DNA of 64,000 nucleotides, taken from NCBI RefSeq assembly GCF_025252405.1, contig NZ_CP104307.1, positions 682,001-746,000 on the forward strand, in the 5' to 3' direction. Positions 1 through 8,750 of the stretch are shown in pieces. Position 1 is the first letter of the stretch. Every line of letters begins with the position of its first letter. The translations under genes were made by a program, and so were the position numbers. A model generated the notes under the pieces. It worked only from the letters and a program-made list of their open reading frames with translations, was not told the origin of the DNA and searched no databases. The stretch comes from Flavobacterium sp. TR2 (GTDB lineage: Bacteria > Bacteroidota > Bacteroidia > Flavobacteriales > Flavobacteriaceae).

Positions 1-386
1 GGAAGCATTCAATAGTGCAGATTGTGCCATAAGTGTTAAGTAGTTTATTTTAAAAAATTAGACAAAAATAATTCAATTACAAAAGAACTACAACCATTTC
101 GCTGTTATTTATAATGATTTTAAAATAGCTCTTCCCTACGTACTTTTACGTACACAAATGAAGCTGATAAAAAATAATTCACTATAGAAAACCTCAAAAC
201 ATTGCTTTTTAAGCCTTAAAGAAAATTTTACGCACTAAGTAGATTACCGAAAATTTATCATATTGTTATTTTATTCAAACTTTTAATTTATTTTCTTCAA
301 AAGTGTTCACCGTCTCAAATTTTGTCTGAGTAAAAAATTGTCATTCCACAACATAGTTTTACCTTTAGCGGCTCAAAAAATTAATA
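1..386. other. Intergenic or leader region at the left edge
   Basis: AT-rich sequence with no supported gene. Codons 2..43 on the plus strand read as a 13-residue tail (EAFNSADCAISVK) ending in TAG, which might be the C-terminus of a gene outside the window. It is too short to call. A short self-complementary TACGTA-CTTT-TACGTA hairpin lies near 138-153. I see no convincing promoter for the HMG-CoA synthase gene that follows. Confidence 0.3.
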
Positions 387-1748
387 ATGAAAACAGGAAT
401 TGATGCTATTTCATTTGATGTAGCAAACATACATTTACCCATAAAAACTTTGGCAATTGCCAGAAATATTGAGCCAGAAAAACTAGAAAAAGGTCTTGGA
501 TTACTAAAAATGACCTTCCCAGACGTTCATCAAGACGCTGTAGTTTTTGGAGCAAATGCCTTGACAAAACTTATCATTGAGAATAAAATTGACTTAAAAG
601 AAATCAGTCGAATCTATGTCGGTACAGAAAGCGGTGTCGACAGCTCAAAACCAATTGCTTCTTACTTAATTAGCTTAATGGAGCAGAAATTTGGCGAAGA
701 TTCATTAGCAGAATGCGATGTGGTGGACTTTACTTTTGCTTGCATTGGCGGAGTTGACGCTTTACAAAATTGTCTTGATTTTGTAAAACTGAATCCGACG
801 AAAAAAGCAATTGTGGTTACATCTGATTTTGCAAAATACGATTTAAATTCTGGCGGAGAATACACTCAAGGTGCTGGAGCTGTTGCGATGCTGATTGCTG
901 CAAACCCAAAAATTATTGCTTTTGACGATAATTGGGCAACGAGTACAAAAGGTGTTTTCGATTTCTTTAAACCGTACAGAACTATATCCAAAGAAGAAAT
1001 AACCAAAAACGCAAACAACGATTCTTGGTTTGATAATTTAGAAGCCGAAATCGAAATCCACAAAGATCAGCCGGTTTTTGACGGACAATATTCTAACCAA
1101 TGCTACATGGATCGTACGCGAAATGCTTACTTTTCATTCAAAAAATTAAAAAACACAACCGAAACTTTATACAGCACTTGGCACAGTATCGTGATGCACT
1201 TGCCTTATTCTTTCCAAGGGCGACGAATGTTATCTGAAATTTACGCTTTAGACAGTGCCAAAAAAATTATTGCTGACGATATTGCGTCTGCAGATTATCA
1301 GTCTAAAATTAAGGAAGTTGCAAAATCGGAAGATTATAGAAGTTTTGTAACTGAGAAATTACAGCCTGCTGAATTGGCTTCTTCTTTAATTGGAAACCTT
1401 TACACGGGTTCTATTTTCATGGGCTTATTGTCGACTTTGGCTCATTTTAACGACACAAGCAAAGAAATTTCTGGAACTAAATTTGGTTTCTTAGCTTACG
1501 GTAGCGGATCGAAATCAAAAGTTTTTGAAGGAACGATTCAACCAGAATGGAAATCAGCTTTAGCGAATGTGAAACTTTTCGAAAATTTAGCTGGAAGCAC
1601 AGAAATTGACTTCAACACTTATGAAAGCCTTCATAAAAAAGAACAAAAACAAAGTGTAAAAACCCCGAAAAACGAATGGGTTTTGGACCGAATCGAAAAA
1701 GAAATTCCTGTTTTGATTGGAGCGAGATATTATAAATGGGTGGATTAA
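387..1748 (+). CDS. Hydroxymethylglutaryl-CoA synthase
   Basis: Condenses acetyl-CoA with acetoacetyl-CoA to HMG-CoA in the cytoplasm, the entry step of the mevalonate isoprenoid route, which Flavobacteria use. The thiolase-fold pattern is visible. The acid residue is Glu81 in GTESGVDSSKP. The nucleophile is Cys119 in DFTFACIGGVDAL, matching the family ACxGG motif. A His-Pro pair lies in HLPYSFQGRR with His271. At 453 residues it has the length of bacterial and eukaryotic-type enzymes. The ATG at 387 follows an A-rich stretch. It is monocistronic, with a terminator at 1792-1820. A PksG-type beta-branching enzyme is the alternative, but no polyketide genes are nearby. Confidence 0.9.
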   Translation: MKTGIDAISFDVANIHLPIKTLAIARNIEPEKLEKGLGLLKMTFPDVHQDAVVFGANALTKLIIENKIDLKEISRIYVGTESGVDSSKPIASYLISLMEQKFGEDSLAECDVVDFTFACIGGVDALQNCLDFVKLNPTKKAIVVTSDFAKYDLNSGGEYTQGAGAVAMLIAANPKIIAFDDNWATSTKGVFDFFKPYRTISKEEITKNANNDSWFDNLEAEIEIHKDQPVFDGQYSNQCYMDRTRNAYFSFKKLKNTTETLYSTWHSIVMHLPYSFQGRRMLSEIYALDSAKKIIADDIASADYQSKIKEVAKSEDYRSFVTEKLQPAELASSLIGNLYTGSIFMGLLSTLAHFNDTSKEISGTKFGFLAYGSGSKSKVFEGTIQPEWKSALANVKLFENLAGSTEIDFNTYESLHKKEQKQSVKTPKNEWVLDRIEKEIPVLIGARYYKWVD

Positions 1749-1791
1749 ATTTTTAATTCCAATATAGAAAATTCTAAATTCCGATAAATTG

Positions 1792-1820
1792 AAAACCGAA
1801 GTGAAAATTGCTTCGGTTTT
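1792..1820 (+). terminator. Rho-independent terminator after HMG-CoA synthase
   Basis: A 10-bp perfect stem (AAAACCGAAG at 1792-1801, CTTCGGTTTT at 1811-1820) with a 9-nt loop, running into a T tract, 44 bases after the stop codon. Confidence 0.8.
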
Positions 1821-1835
1821 TTTATGCTTTTAAAT

Positions 1836-1915
1836 TTAACCGCAAAGTTCGCAAAGGATTACGCAAAGTTTTTTGCTTTTCTATGAACACAAAGTTTTGT
1901 GCTCTTTGCGGTTAA
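1836..1915. repeat. CGCAAAG-type intergenic repeat with inverted ends
   Basis: Contains TTAACCGCAAAG (1836-1847) and its reverse complement CTTTGCGGTTAA (1904-1915). Between them are further CGCAAAG/ACAAAG words. The same words recur at 46388-46452 and 57132-57283. It lies between convergent genes, and nothing in it looks coding. Confidence 0.7.
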
Positions 1916-1985
1916 ATAACAAAAAAATCAATTGCTGTTCCGTCTGAACAAAACTTCCGTTATATTTTTTCAAATCTGTTTACTA

Positions 1986-2435
1986 TTACAATTTCATTTC
2001 CATAATAGGCATGAAACGGTTTTTTATTGATGATTCGAATTCTCCAACTTTTACAAATCCCATTTTCAAGTAAAATTTCTCAGCGTTGGGCTCTGAATCG
2101 AGCGTTATTTTTTCTATTCCGATTTCTTTAATTCGGTTTAAGAAATCGACAACTAAATATTTCCCAAATCCTTTTCCAATATAATCTGGCAAAACAAATA
2201 AATTATCGAGTTCGATTACTTTTTCATCTTTAAAGACATAAGAATAGTAACCAATAATCAAATCATTATCAACCAATTTAAAAACGTTATGTTCACTTAT
2301 GTAATCCTTAGAAATGGTTAGTTTTTTATCCCATTTCTGAATTTGCTCATCAGAATATCCCCAATACGCTTTTGATTTTTTGGTTATTTCGGTAAGAATT
2401 TCGCTGTCGCTTATTTTGGCTTTTTCTACTGTCAT
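1986..2435 (-). CDS. GNAT family N-acetyltransferase
   Basis: A cytoplasmic acetyl-CoA-dependent acyltransferase of 149 residues with unknown substrate. The acetyl-CoA pyrophosphate-binding motif A is at about residues 88-100 (VLPDYIGKGFGKYLV, a Q/RxxGxG/A variant). The family C-terminal motif follows as LDSEPNAEKFYLKMGFVKVG. Its ATG overlaps the TAA of the upstream GNAT gene by one base (TAATG), so the two are translationally coupled and probably act together or arose by duplication. The substrate cannot be inferred. Confidence 0.85.
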   Translation of the reverse strand: MTVEKAKISDSEILTEITKKSKAYWGYSDEQIQKWDKKLTISKDYISEHNVFKLVDNDLIIGYYSYVFKDEKVIELDNLFVLPDYIGKGFGKYLVVDFLNRIKEIGIEKITLDSEPNAEKFYLKMGFVKVGEFESSIKNRFMPIMEMKL

Positions 2436-2872
2436 TACTTATAAATCGTAAATTTATTATGACTCAAAGTAAAGCCAAGATTTTCATAAATCGCTACATT
2501 TTCTACTCGTTTTTTATTTGTAGTTACTTCAATACTTTTCAAAGTATTTTGCTCAGCAAAATCTAGAATTTCATTTACCAATAATCTTCCAACGCCTTGA
2601 CCGCGATATTTTTGACAAATAAAAAACTCTTGAATTTCTCCTACCAATCCGCAATGATGCAAAAGATTTTGGGTATGGAAGCTGATAAAACCTAATCTGT
2701 CTGTTTCGTTTTCTGCAATTAGATAGAGATTTCTAGGATTTGAAATATTTTCATTGAATATCACTTCGAAAACTTTAAAATCTAAAACTTCATTTTCTAG
2801 TTCGCATATTGATTTGTAGACAAAGTCTAGGTCTTTGGATTCTATTTTTCTGATGTTTATTCCTGAATTCAT
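2435..2872 (-). CDS. GNAT family N-acetyltransferase
   Basis: The first gene of a two-GNAT operon, 145 residues. Motif A reads CQKYRGQGVGRLLVNEIL (about residues 87-104), a textbook acetyl-CoA loop. The C-terminal part (VENVAIYENLGFTLSHNKF) is the usual N-x-x-A-x-x-x-Y-x-x-x-G-F signature. Its TAA shares a base with the start of the downstream GNAT. It is similar to that neighbour in fold but not close in sequence. The substrate is unknown. Confidence 0.87.
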   Translation of the reverse strand: MNSGINIRKIESKDLDFVYKSICELENEVLDFKVFEVIFNENISNPRNLYLIAENETDRLGFISFHTQNLLHHCGLVGEIQEFFICQKYRGQGVGRLLVNEILDFAEQNTLKSIEVTTNKKRVENVAIYENLGFTLSHNKFTIYK

Positions 2873-2905
2873 AACCTTAAATTAAAATGTAATTTATAAA
2901 AAAAA

Positions 2906-2927
2906 CCGAAACTTAAATAAGCTTCGG
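2906..2927 (-). terminator. Terminator after the DUF5018-like lipoprotein gene
   Basis: A 9-bp stem with one mismatch (CCGAAACTT / AAGCTTCGG) and an AAAT loop. Read on the minus strand it is followed by eight T residues. It lies just downstream of the lipoprotein stop codon and upstream of the GNAT pair. Confidence 0.7.
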
Positions 2928-2936
2928 CCTTTATCA

Positions 2937-4112
2937 TTATTCTTTACCTTCTAATTCTATATTAAAATGCCATGAATGTTTATACCAAACACCTGAATTT
3001 TCAAGGCTGTTATTTCTGCTTATTCGAGATTCTCCCGAATAACCGCTATTAAAACAGAAGCCCTCACCAGCTTTAGTATTACCTGAACTTCCTGCGGTAA
3101 TTCCTAGTTTTTCTCCGTCAACTAAATACCAATAAAAGCTATACGTTTTATTTGCCTCCAAATAAAGATTTAGCGCTCGCAAATCAAACGGAACAAAACC
3201 TCCATTGAAGTATGCTGGAACTTCTGTGCTTGTAGTTGCCACAACATTAAGATTTGCGTCTCTAATAATCAATTTCAGCGTTACTGGCTTATCATAAATT
3301 TCTCTATCTTCCATATAAGAAAACCCTTCGCTAAGATGAATGCTAAAAGTAGAAGGAACTAAATTTTTATCAACTATTACAGTTTGTCCTGTTCCAATAT
3401 TTCTATCGTAAGGTAAAATATCTGGAGCATTGGTTCTGTTATCTCCTCCAAACCATTTCGTAGCATTTGCTTCAGAACATGATCTAGCTATGTAATTATT
3501 CATATGCTCCAATCTTACTTGGTAAATCTTCTCTGCTCCAGATTCTGATTTAACAGTAAAATTTACTGGCTCAGAATAGTCTTTTATCGTTTTAGGATCT
3601 GGCGTTATTGTTGCATATTTCGAAAACTTTAATTCTACATCTAAATTTTTAAGATCATTAATTTCAGGGATTCTTTTTGTCACTAATCCTCTTTCATTAT
3701 TAATATCTGCACTCAATACTAAATTTGGAGTTTTGACATTCACCTCTAAGATAAAATTGCCAGTGCTTGCCTCTCTTTTTATATCAGCTAGATAACTTTT
3801 TACATCTCCATTTTCTGCCGTAACTTCAAAGGTCAATGGCCCATTAATAGACTTAACTGTTGCTGGATCTGGATTTATATGTGCTCCTTTAGGAATTGAA
3901 ATTGCTAAACTTATATCTTCTAGCTCGAATGTACTTTCTACGATACCGTTTATTGAGTTGCCTTCAATCGGAAACTCTTTGGTAACATTTCCTTTTGTTA
4001 TAGTAAAAGATTGAATTGTATTATCAGCACTTAAACCTGCTTCAGCCACACAAGATGCCATTAAAAGGGAGGCAAAAAAGAAAATCGAAAATAGTTTAAT
4101 TGTATTTTTCAT
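2937..4112 (-). CDS. Lipoprotein with two tandem DUF5018-like domains
   Basis: An exported, lipid-anchored protein of 391 residues. The signal peptide ends in a lipobox LMASC with Cys at about residue 21. Two related beta-rich segments follow (about 28-113 and 117-205). Each has a PDP-x-T-[VI]-K core followed by P-[LV]-x-F-x-V and E-x-G-x-x-K, as in DUF5018-type domains of Bacteroidota surface lipoproteins. The remaining 185 residues look like a beta-sandwich with Trp/Tyr-rich patches, perhaps ligand binding. I see no type IX C-terminal domain. It is monocistronic. The function is not known; glycan or protein binding at the surface is a guess. Confidence 0.65.
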   Translation of the reverse strand: MKNTIKLFSIFFFASLLMASCVAEAGLSADNTIQSFTITKGNVTKEFPIEGNSINGIVESTFELEDISLAISIPKGAHINPDPATVKSINGPLTFEVTAENGDVKSYLADIKREASTGNFILEVNVKTPNLVLSADINNERGLVTKRIPEINDLKNLDVELKFSKYATITPDPKTIKDYSEPVNFTVKSESGAEKIYQVRLEHMNNYIARSCSEANATKWFGGDNRTNAPDILPYDRNIGTGQTVIVDKNLVPSTFSIHLSEGFSYMEDREIYDKPVTLKLIIRDANLNVVATTSTEVPAYFNGGFVPFDLRALNLYLEANKTYSFYWYLVDGEKLGITAGSSGNTKAGEGFCFNSGYSGESRISRNNSLENSGVWYKHSWHFNIELEGKE

Positions 4113-4384
4113 GAATTATTTATGGTTTAGTTTATTTGGCAGCAAATATTATTATTTAAAATGTAATTTCTTTACGGAAAACCACATTCACCGCAATAGA
4201 CTTTCCGACCCCTAACAGTTATAGACTCACAAGCCTCGGCTCCTCAATTATTTTTAAAAAGAATTTACGCCTTAGAATCTTCACGGCAAATTCAAAACAA
4301 ATAATAAAACTTTAAGAAATCAATTTCATGCTGTTTGATGAAAAAACGTAATTTTGAAATTCGAAGTTCAAAAACTAAGTTATT

Positions 4385-5677
4385 ATGAAATATCATCAAA
4401 TAAACAGCGCTCTTTTTGTAAAAAACCGCAAAAAATTCATGGCAGAAATGAAACCTAATTCAGTTGCCGTGTTCAATTCAAATGACATTTATCCAGTTAG
4501 TGCAGACAGTACGCTGCCATTTGCTCAGCATAGAGATATTTTTTACCTGAGCGGAGTAGATCAGGAAGAAAGTGTTTTGCTTTTGTTTCCAGATGCACCT
4601 TATGAGCACCAAAGAGAAATGCTTTTCTTAAGAGAAACCAATGAGCACATTGCTGTTTGGGAAGGCGAAAAACTTACTAAAGAACGTGCTTTTCAGGTTT
4701 CAGGAATCAGAACCGTTTATTGGCTGCAAGATTTTCATAAAATTTTGAACGAAATGATGACATACGCCGAAACGATGTACATTAATACTAACGAGCATTA
4801 CCGCGCAACTGTTGAAACAGAAACTCGTGAAGCTCGTTTTGTAAAATGGTGGAAAGAGCGCTACCCAGCTCATAATGTTGCAAAAAGCAACCCAATTTTA
4901 CAAAGACTGCGTTCTGTAAAAGAAAGCGAAGAAATCGATTTGATTCAGCACGCTTGTGATATTACAGAAAAAGGTTTCCGCAGATTATTAGGATTTGTAA
5001 AACCAAATGTTACCGAATACGAAGTTGAAGCTGAGCTGGCTCACGAATTTATCCGTAATCGTTCTAAAGGTTTTGCTTATACGCCAATTATCGCTTCTGG
5101 AAACAACGCGAATGTTTTGCATTATATCGAAAACAACCAGCAATGCAAAGAAGGCGATTTGCTATTATTGGATGTCGCTGCCGAATATGCGAACTATTCA
5201 AGCGACATGACAAGAACAATTCCAGTTTCTGGACGTTTTTCTGAGCGTCAGAAAGCAGTTTACAATGCTGTTTTGAGAGTTAAAAACGAAGCGACAAAAA
5301 TGCTTACGCCTGGAACGCTTTGGAAGCAATATCATGTTGAAGTTGGTAAAATTATGACTTCTGAATTATTAGGTTTAGGCTTATTAGATAAAGCCGATGT
5401 TCAGAACGAAAATCCAGAATGGCCTGCTTACAAAAAATACTTCATGCACGGAACTTCTCACCACATGGGGCTTGACACGCACGATTACGGATTGCTTCAC
5501 GAACCAATGAAAGCAAATATGGTTTTCACGGTTGAGCCAGGAATCTACATTCCTGCAGAAAAATTCGGAATCCGTTTAGAAGACAACGTTGTGGTTCAGG
5601 AAAAAGGAGAGCCTTTTAACTTAATGCGCAACATTCCTGTTGAAGCAGACGAGATTGAAAGCTTAATGAATGAGTAA
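4385..5677 (+). CDS. Xaa-Pro aminopeptidase (M24B, PepP-like)
   Basis: A cytosolic dimanganese peptidase that removes N-terminal residues preceding proline. 430 residues. The N-terminal creatinase-like domain (about 1-170) is followed by the pita-bread domain. The five metal ligands are all present: Asp263 (LLLLDVAAE), Asp274 (SSDMTRT), His359 (HGTSHHMGLDTHD), Glu384 (FTVEPGIY) and Glu399 (GIRLEDNVV). A TAATTTTG -7-like element lies at 4349-4356, about 30 bases before the ATG. The gene overlaps the downstream hydrolase, suggesting a peptide-degradation pair. Confidence 0.93.
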   Translation: MKYHQINSALFVKNRKKFMAEMKPNSVAVFNSNDIYPVSADSTLPFAQHRDIFYLSGVDQEESVLLLFPDAPYEHQREMLFLRETNEHIAVWEGEKLTKERAFQVSGIRTVYWLQDFHKILNEMMTYAETMYINTNEHYRATVETETREARFVKWWKERYPAHNVAKSNPILQRLRSVKESEEIDLIQHACDITEKGFRRLLGFVKPNVTEYEVEAELAHEFIRNRSKGFAYTPIIASGNNANVLHYIENNQQCKEGDLLLLDVAAEYANYSSDMTRTIPVSGRFSERQKAVYNAVLRVKNEATKMLTPGTLWKQYHVEVGKIMTSELLGLGLLDKADVQNENPEWPAYKKYFMHGTSHHMGLDTHDYGLLHEPMKANMVFTVEPGIYIPAEKFGIRLEDNVVVQEKGEPFNLMRNIPVEADEIESLMNE

Positions 5678-5684
5678 TTTCACG

Positions 5685-6584
5685 ATGAAAAAGATTTTCC
5701 TCATTGGTTTTATATTGTTTCTGGGAAATATTTTCGCTCAGAATGAAGGCTTTGCCGTAAATACTGACGGAAGCAAAACCTATTACAAAACATTCGGAAA
5801 GGGAGAACCGCTTTTAATAATAAACGGCGGCCCTGGAATGAACAGCAATGGTTTTGAAGATATGGCGAAAGTTTTGGGCGAAAATCAGCAAACCATTCTT
5901 TATGACCAAAGAGGAACTGGAAAATCGAAACTCTCAAAATTAGACGCTAAGACTATTTCGATGAAATTAATGGCCGATGACATGGAGTCGTTAAGAAAAC
6001 ATCTTAAAATTAAAAAATGGAATATTCTAGGGCATTCTTTTGGAGGAATGCTAGCTTCGTATTATGCTACAATTTATCCGAACAGTATCAATAAATTGAT
6101 TTTATCTTCGTCTGGTGGAGTTGATTTATCTCTATTAAAAGGTCCGAATTTGATCGAATCTAATCTTTCTCCAGTTGAAAAAGATTCTATGAATTATTGG
6201 AACGACAAAATCGAAAAAGGCGACACTTCTCATAAGGCACGTCTAGGGCGCGGTCGCGCGATGGCACCTGCATATGTCTACGACCAGAAGTTTATCCCGA
6301 TAATTGCTGAAAGACTGACACAGGGAAATTCGACAATAAATGGCTTATTATGGTCAGATATGCAGAAAATGAATTTTGACTGCAAATCTAAACTGAAGAG
6401 CTTCAAAAATCCTGTTTTAATCATTCAAGGAAAAGAAGACATCATCAGCAATGAAATTGGAGAATTGGCGCATCAGACTTTTCCAAATTCGAAACTGATT
6501 TTATTGGAGCATTCCAAACATTACGGATGGCTCGATGCAAGAGACAAATATTTCTCGGATATCAATTCATTTTTAAGATCATAA
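5685..6584 (+). CDS. Secreted alpha/beta hydrolase (proline iminopeptidase-like)
   Basis: An alpha/beta hydrolase. Two starts are possible: an ATG at 5670 overlapping the aminopeptidase stop, and an ATG at 5685. I prefer the latter because it begins a clean signal peptide (MKKIFLIGFILFLGNIFAQ) predicted to end at AQ. The oxyanion region is INGGPGMNSNGF, typical of prolyl iminopeptidases. YDQRGTGKS follows, then the nucleophile elbow GHSFGGM with its Ser. The acid is in the VLIIQGKEDII region and the His in EHSKHYGWLD. With the M24B aminopeptidase upstream, cleavage of proline-containing peptides is a reasonable guess, here outside the cytoplasm. Confidence 0.82.
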   Translation: MKKIFLIGFILFLGNIFAQNEGFAVNTDGSKTYYKTFGKGEPLLIINGGPGMNSNGFEDMAKVLGENQQTILYDQRGTGKSKLSKLDAKTISMKLMADDMESLRKHLKIKKWNILGHSFGGMLASYYATIYPNSINKLILSSSGGVDLSLLKGPNLIESNLSPVEKDSMNYWNDKIEKGDTSHKARLGRGRAMAPAYVYDQKFIPIIAERLTQGNSTINGLLWSDMQKMNFDCKSKLKSFKNPVLIIQGKEDIISNEIGELAHQTFPNSKLILLEHSKHYGWLDARDKYFSDINSFLRS

Positions 6585-6590
6585 AAATCA

Positions 6591-6620
6591 AAAAGCCCTT
6601 AATAAACATTAAGGGCTTTT
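6591..6620. terminator. Bidirectional terminator between hydrolase and ferritin
   Basis: A perfect 13-bp inverted repeat (AAAAGCCCTTAAT at 6591-6603, ATTAAGGGCTTTT at 6608-6620) with an AAAC loop. It is flanked by A on one side and T on the other, between convergent genes. Confidence 0.88.
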
Positions 6621-6639
6621 AATTTTTATAAACAATTAA

Positions 6640-7158
6640 TTATTCGATTTTCGAAATCTGAAGATCCAATTGAAATTTACCGTCAGCTTCGTTTCCGTTA
6701 ATTAAGTCAAAAAGCTCTAAAGCTCTTCTAGCGTTTTTCTCTTCTTCTCTTTGTTCAGCCACATACCACATCATAAAATCTTCAGTAGCATAGTCATTTT
6801 CGGCTCTACATTTTGCGATTACTTTATTGATTGCCTGAGTAACTGCAATTTCGTTCTGCAAAGCAATTTCAAATACTTCTCTAAAAGAAGCAAATTCTTG
6901 CTGCACTTCTGGAACAGATGGCGTAATTGCAATCCCTCCCATATCCGTAATGAATTTGAAAATTTTCAGAAAATGTTCTCTTTCTTCTTCAGCTTGCTTG
7001 TACAAGTAAGATGCTGTATTGGCATAACCGTTTCTATCCAGCCATGCTGCCATAGCCAAATATTTGTTTGAAGCGTCACTTTCTAATTTTGCCTGTAAAT
7101 TCAATATATTTTCTACACCTTCAACTAATGAAGTACGTGTTCTTAGTAAATCTTTCAT
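6640..7158 (-). CDS. Ferritin (non-heme iron storage)
   Basis: Oxidises and stores iron in a 24-subunit cytoplasmic shell. 172 residues, the usual length of bacterial FtnA. The four-helix bundle and ferroxidase ligands are visible: a Glu in LESDASNKYLAMA, the ExxH pair Glu59/His62 in AEEEREHF, then acidic residues in EIAVTQAINKVI and a Gln/Glu-rich helix (YVAEQREEEKNARR). It is transcribed alone, convergent with the hydrolase and sharing its terminator. A short stretch upstream is AT-rich with no recognisable Fur box. Confidence 0.93.
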   Translation of the reverse strand: MKDLLRTRTSLVEGVENILNLQAKLESDASNKYLAMAAWLDRNGYANTASYLYKQAEEEREHFLKIFKFITDMGGIAITPSVPEVQQEFASFREVFEIALQNEIAVTQAINKVIAKCRAENDYATEDFMMWYVAEQREEEKNARRALELFDLINGNEADGKFQLDLQISKIE

Positions 7159-7247
7159 AACCTTAAATTTTTATACGTGTAAAATTACAAAAATTAAAGG
7201 AGGCAGCTCTAACTGCTTGAAAATTTGGATTTAATCTAAGTAAGAAT

Positions 7248-7604
7248 CTAAATAAGTTCAACATTAGCCACACTGCAAAGCATGGAATGCAAGGTGAGCG
7301 TAAATTTAGTTCCGTTCAATAAGTCTCTTAACTGCACTATTTCGCAGATCGTAAGATTTCTGGAGAAGTTTCTTTTGGTCGTTTCAATTAACTGTGCATC
7401 CGACTGATCAGACAAGTCGTAAAGCATATTAAGAATGTCAACACTATTAACCTTTCTTTGAAAAATCAAAAAATCATGAATTTTATAACTTGACACTGTA
7501 TCAATAAAATTGATAATTATGCTATTGGTCAAATCACATTGATAACTATATCCTTTTTCGGTTTCAAATAATACTTTGGTGGTCAAATCACTAACTAATG
7601 CCAT
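7248..7604 (-). CDS. Hypothetical protein, 118 residues
   Basis: I do not recognise this protein. It is soluble, with no signal peptide or membrane segment. It has mixed alpha/beta character, a Leu-rich middle (VDILNMLYDLSDQSDAQLI) and three Cys residues, two of them near the C-terminus. The codon usage looks like its neighbours and the ORF is not overlapped by a better one, so I take it as real. It stands alone between ferritin (same strand) and the divergent AIM24 gene. Confidence 0.6.
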   Translation of the reverse strand: MALVSDLTTKVLFETEKGYSYQCDLTNSIIINFIDTVSSYKIHDFLIFQRKVNSVDILNMLYDLSDQSDAQLIETTKRNFSRNLTICEIVQLRDLLNGTKFTLTLHSMLCSVANVELI

Positions 7605-7782
7605 TCTGATAAATATAATAACGCAGCAAAAATATAGAATTTAAAGCAATTAAACATATAATTAAGACTAATTTAAAATAACAAAATGCTTTTATCTTTT
7701 TAAAAACCACCGAAGTGCATCAAAAATTGTAACATTCTAAAGCATCATGAGTCTAATTCTAAAACAAAAAAATTAAAAAATT

Positions 7783-8586
7783 ATGCAAGCGCACGAAATA
7801 GATTATCAGATTTTTGGAGAAGAAATGCAATATGTCGAAATAGAGCTGGATCCACAGGAGATTGTAATTGCTGAAGCTGGCAGCTTTATGATGATGGAAA
7901 ACAATATCCAGATGGAAACCATATTTGGCGATGGTTCTCAGCAGCAAGGCTCAGGTTTGTTTGGCAAACTTTTAAACGCAGGCAAACGAGTGCTTACCGG
8001 CGAGAGCTTGTTTATGACTGCATTTTTGAACCAAGGCAATAGCAAAAGTAAAGTTTCATTTGCATCGCCATATCCTGGCAAAATCCTTCCCATTGATTTA
8101 ACTCAGTTTCAAGGCAAATTTATCTGCCAGAAGAGTTCTTTTCTATGCGCTGCAAAAGGCGTATCGGTCGGAATAGAATTTTCTCAGAAACTAGGCCGCG
8201 GATTATTCGGCGGAGAAGGTTTTATCATGCAGAAAATCGAAGGAGACGGAATGGCATTTGTACACTCTGGCGGAACAATGGCCAAAAAAGAACTGGCTCA
8301 CGGTGAAATTTTAAAAGTAGATACGGGATGCATTATCGGTTTTACCAAAGATGTAGATTATGATATTGAATTTATTGGCGGAATCAAGAATTCTATTTTT
8401 GGAGGCGAGGGCCTATTTTATGCCACATTAAAAGGTCCCGGAACGGTTTTTATACAATCATTGCCTTTCTCTAGATTAGCTGACCGCATCATTGCTTCAG
8501 CTCCAAGATCTGGCGGAAACAGCCGTGAAGAAGGTAGCCTTCTCGGCGGATTAGGAAATCTTTTGGATGGTGATAACCGATTTTAA
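7783..8586 (+). CDS. AIM24 family protein (TIGR00266-like)
   Basis: 267 residues, Gly-rich with a repeated beta-hairpin pattern (GLFGKLLNAGKR, GRGLFGGEGFIMQKIEG, SIFGGEGLFYATLKGPG). These are the signature of the AIM24/TIGR00266 family. The fold is a trimeric double-stranded beta-helix like tryptophan-RNA-binding attenuation protein. The cellular role in bacteria is not established. There is no signal peptide. The C-terminal 30 residues are a Ser/Gly-rich tail. Monocistronic, with its own terminator at 8595-8614. Confidence 0.85.
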   Translation: MQAHEIDYQIFGEEMQYVEIELDPQEIVIAEAGSFMMMENNIQMETIFGDGSQQQGSGLFGKLLNAGKRVLTGESLFMTAFLNQGNSKSKVSFASPYPGKILPIDLTQFQGKFICQKSSFLCAAKGVSVGIEFSQKLGRGLFGGEGFIMQKIEGDGMAFVHSGGTMAKKELAHGEILKVDTGCIIGFTKDVDYDIEFIGGIKNSIFGGEGLFYATLKGPGTVFIQSLPFSRLADRIIASAPRSGGNSREEGSLLGGLGNLLDGDNRF

Positions 8587-8594
8587 TTTAGAAT

Positions 8595-8614
8595 GGCTTT
8601 CGTTTCTGAAAGCC
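8595..8614 (+). terminator. Terminator after the AIM24 gene
   Basis: A 7-bp stem GGCTTTC / GAAAGCC with a 6-nt loop, followed by eight T residues, 9 bases after the stop codon. Confidence 0.8.
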
Positions 8615-8750
8615 TTTTTTTTATTTCACAAACAGTTGTGCCATAAATAAACTTTTACCTGTTTTAAAGATTTCCCAATTAAATCAAGGCATCACGATAT
8701 TTTAACTTAGCTTTCTTAACTTTGCACTTCCAATACAAAAAATTCTCATC

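Noticed and set aside
2..43. Possible C-terminal tail of a gene beginning left of the window
   Set aside because: Only 13 codons and no family similarity; another frame is equally open for a few codons.
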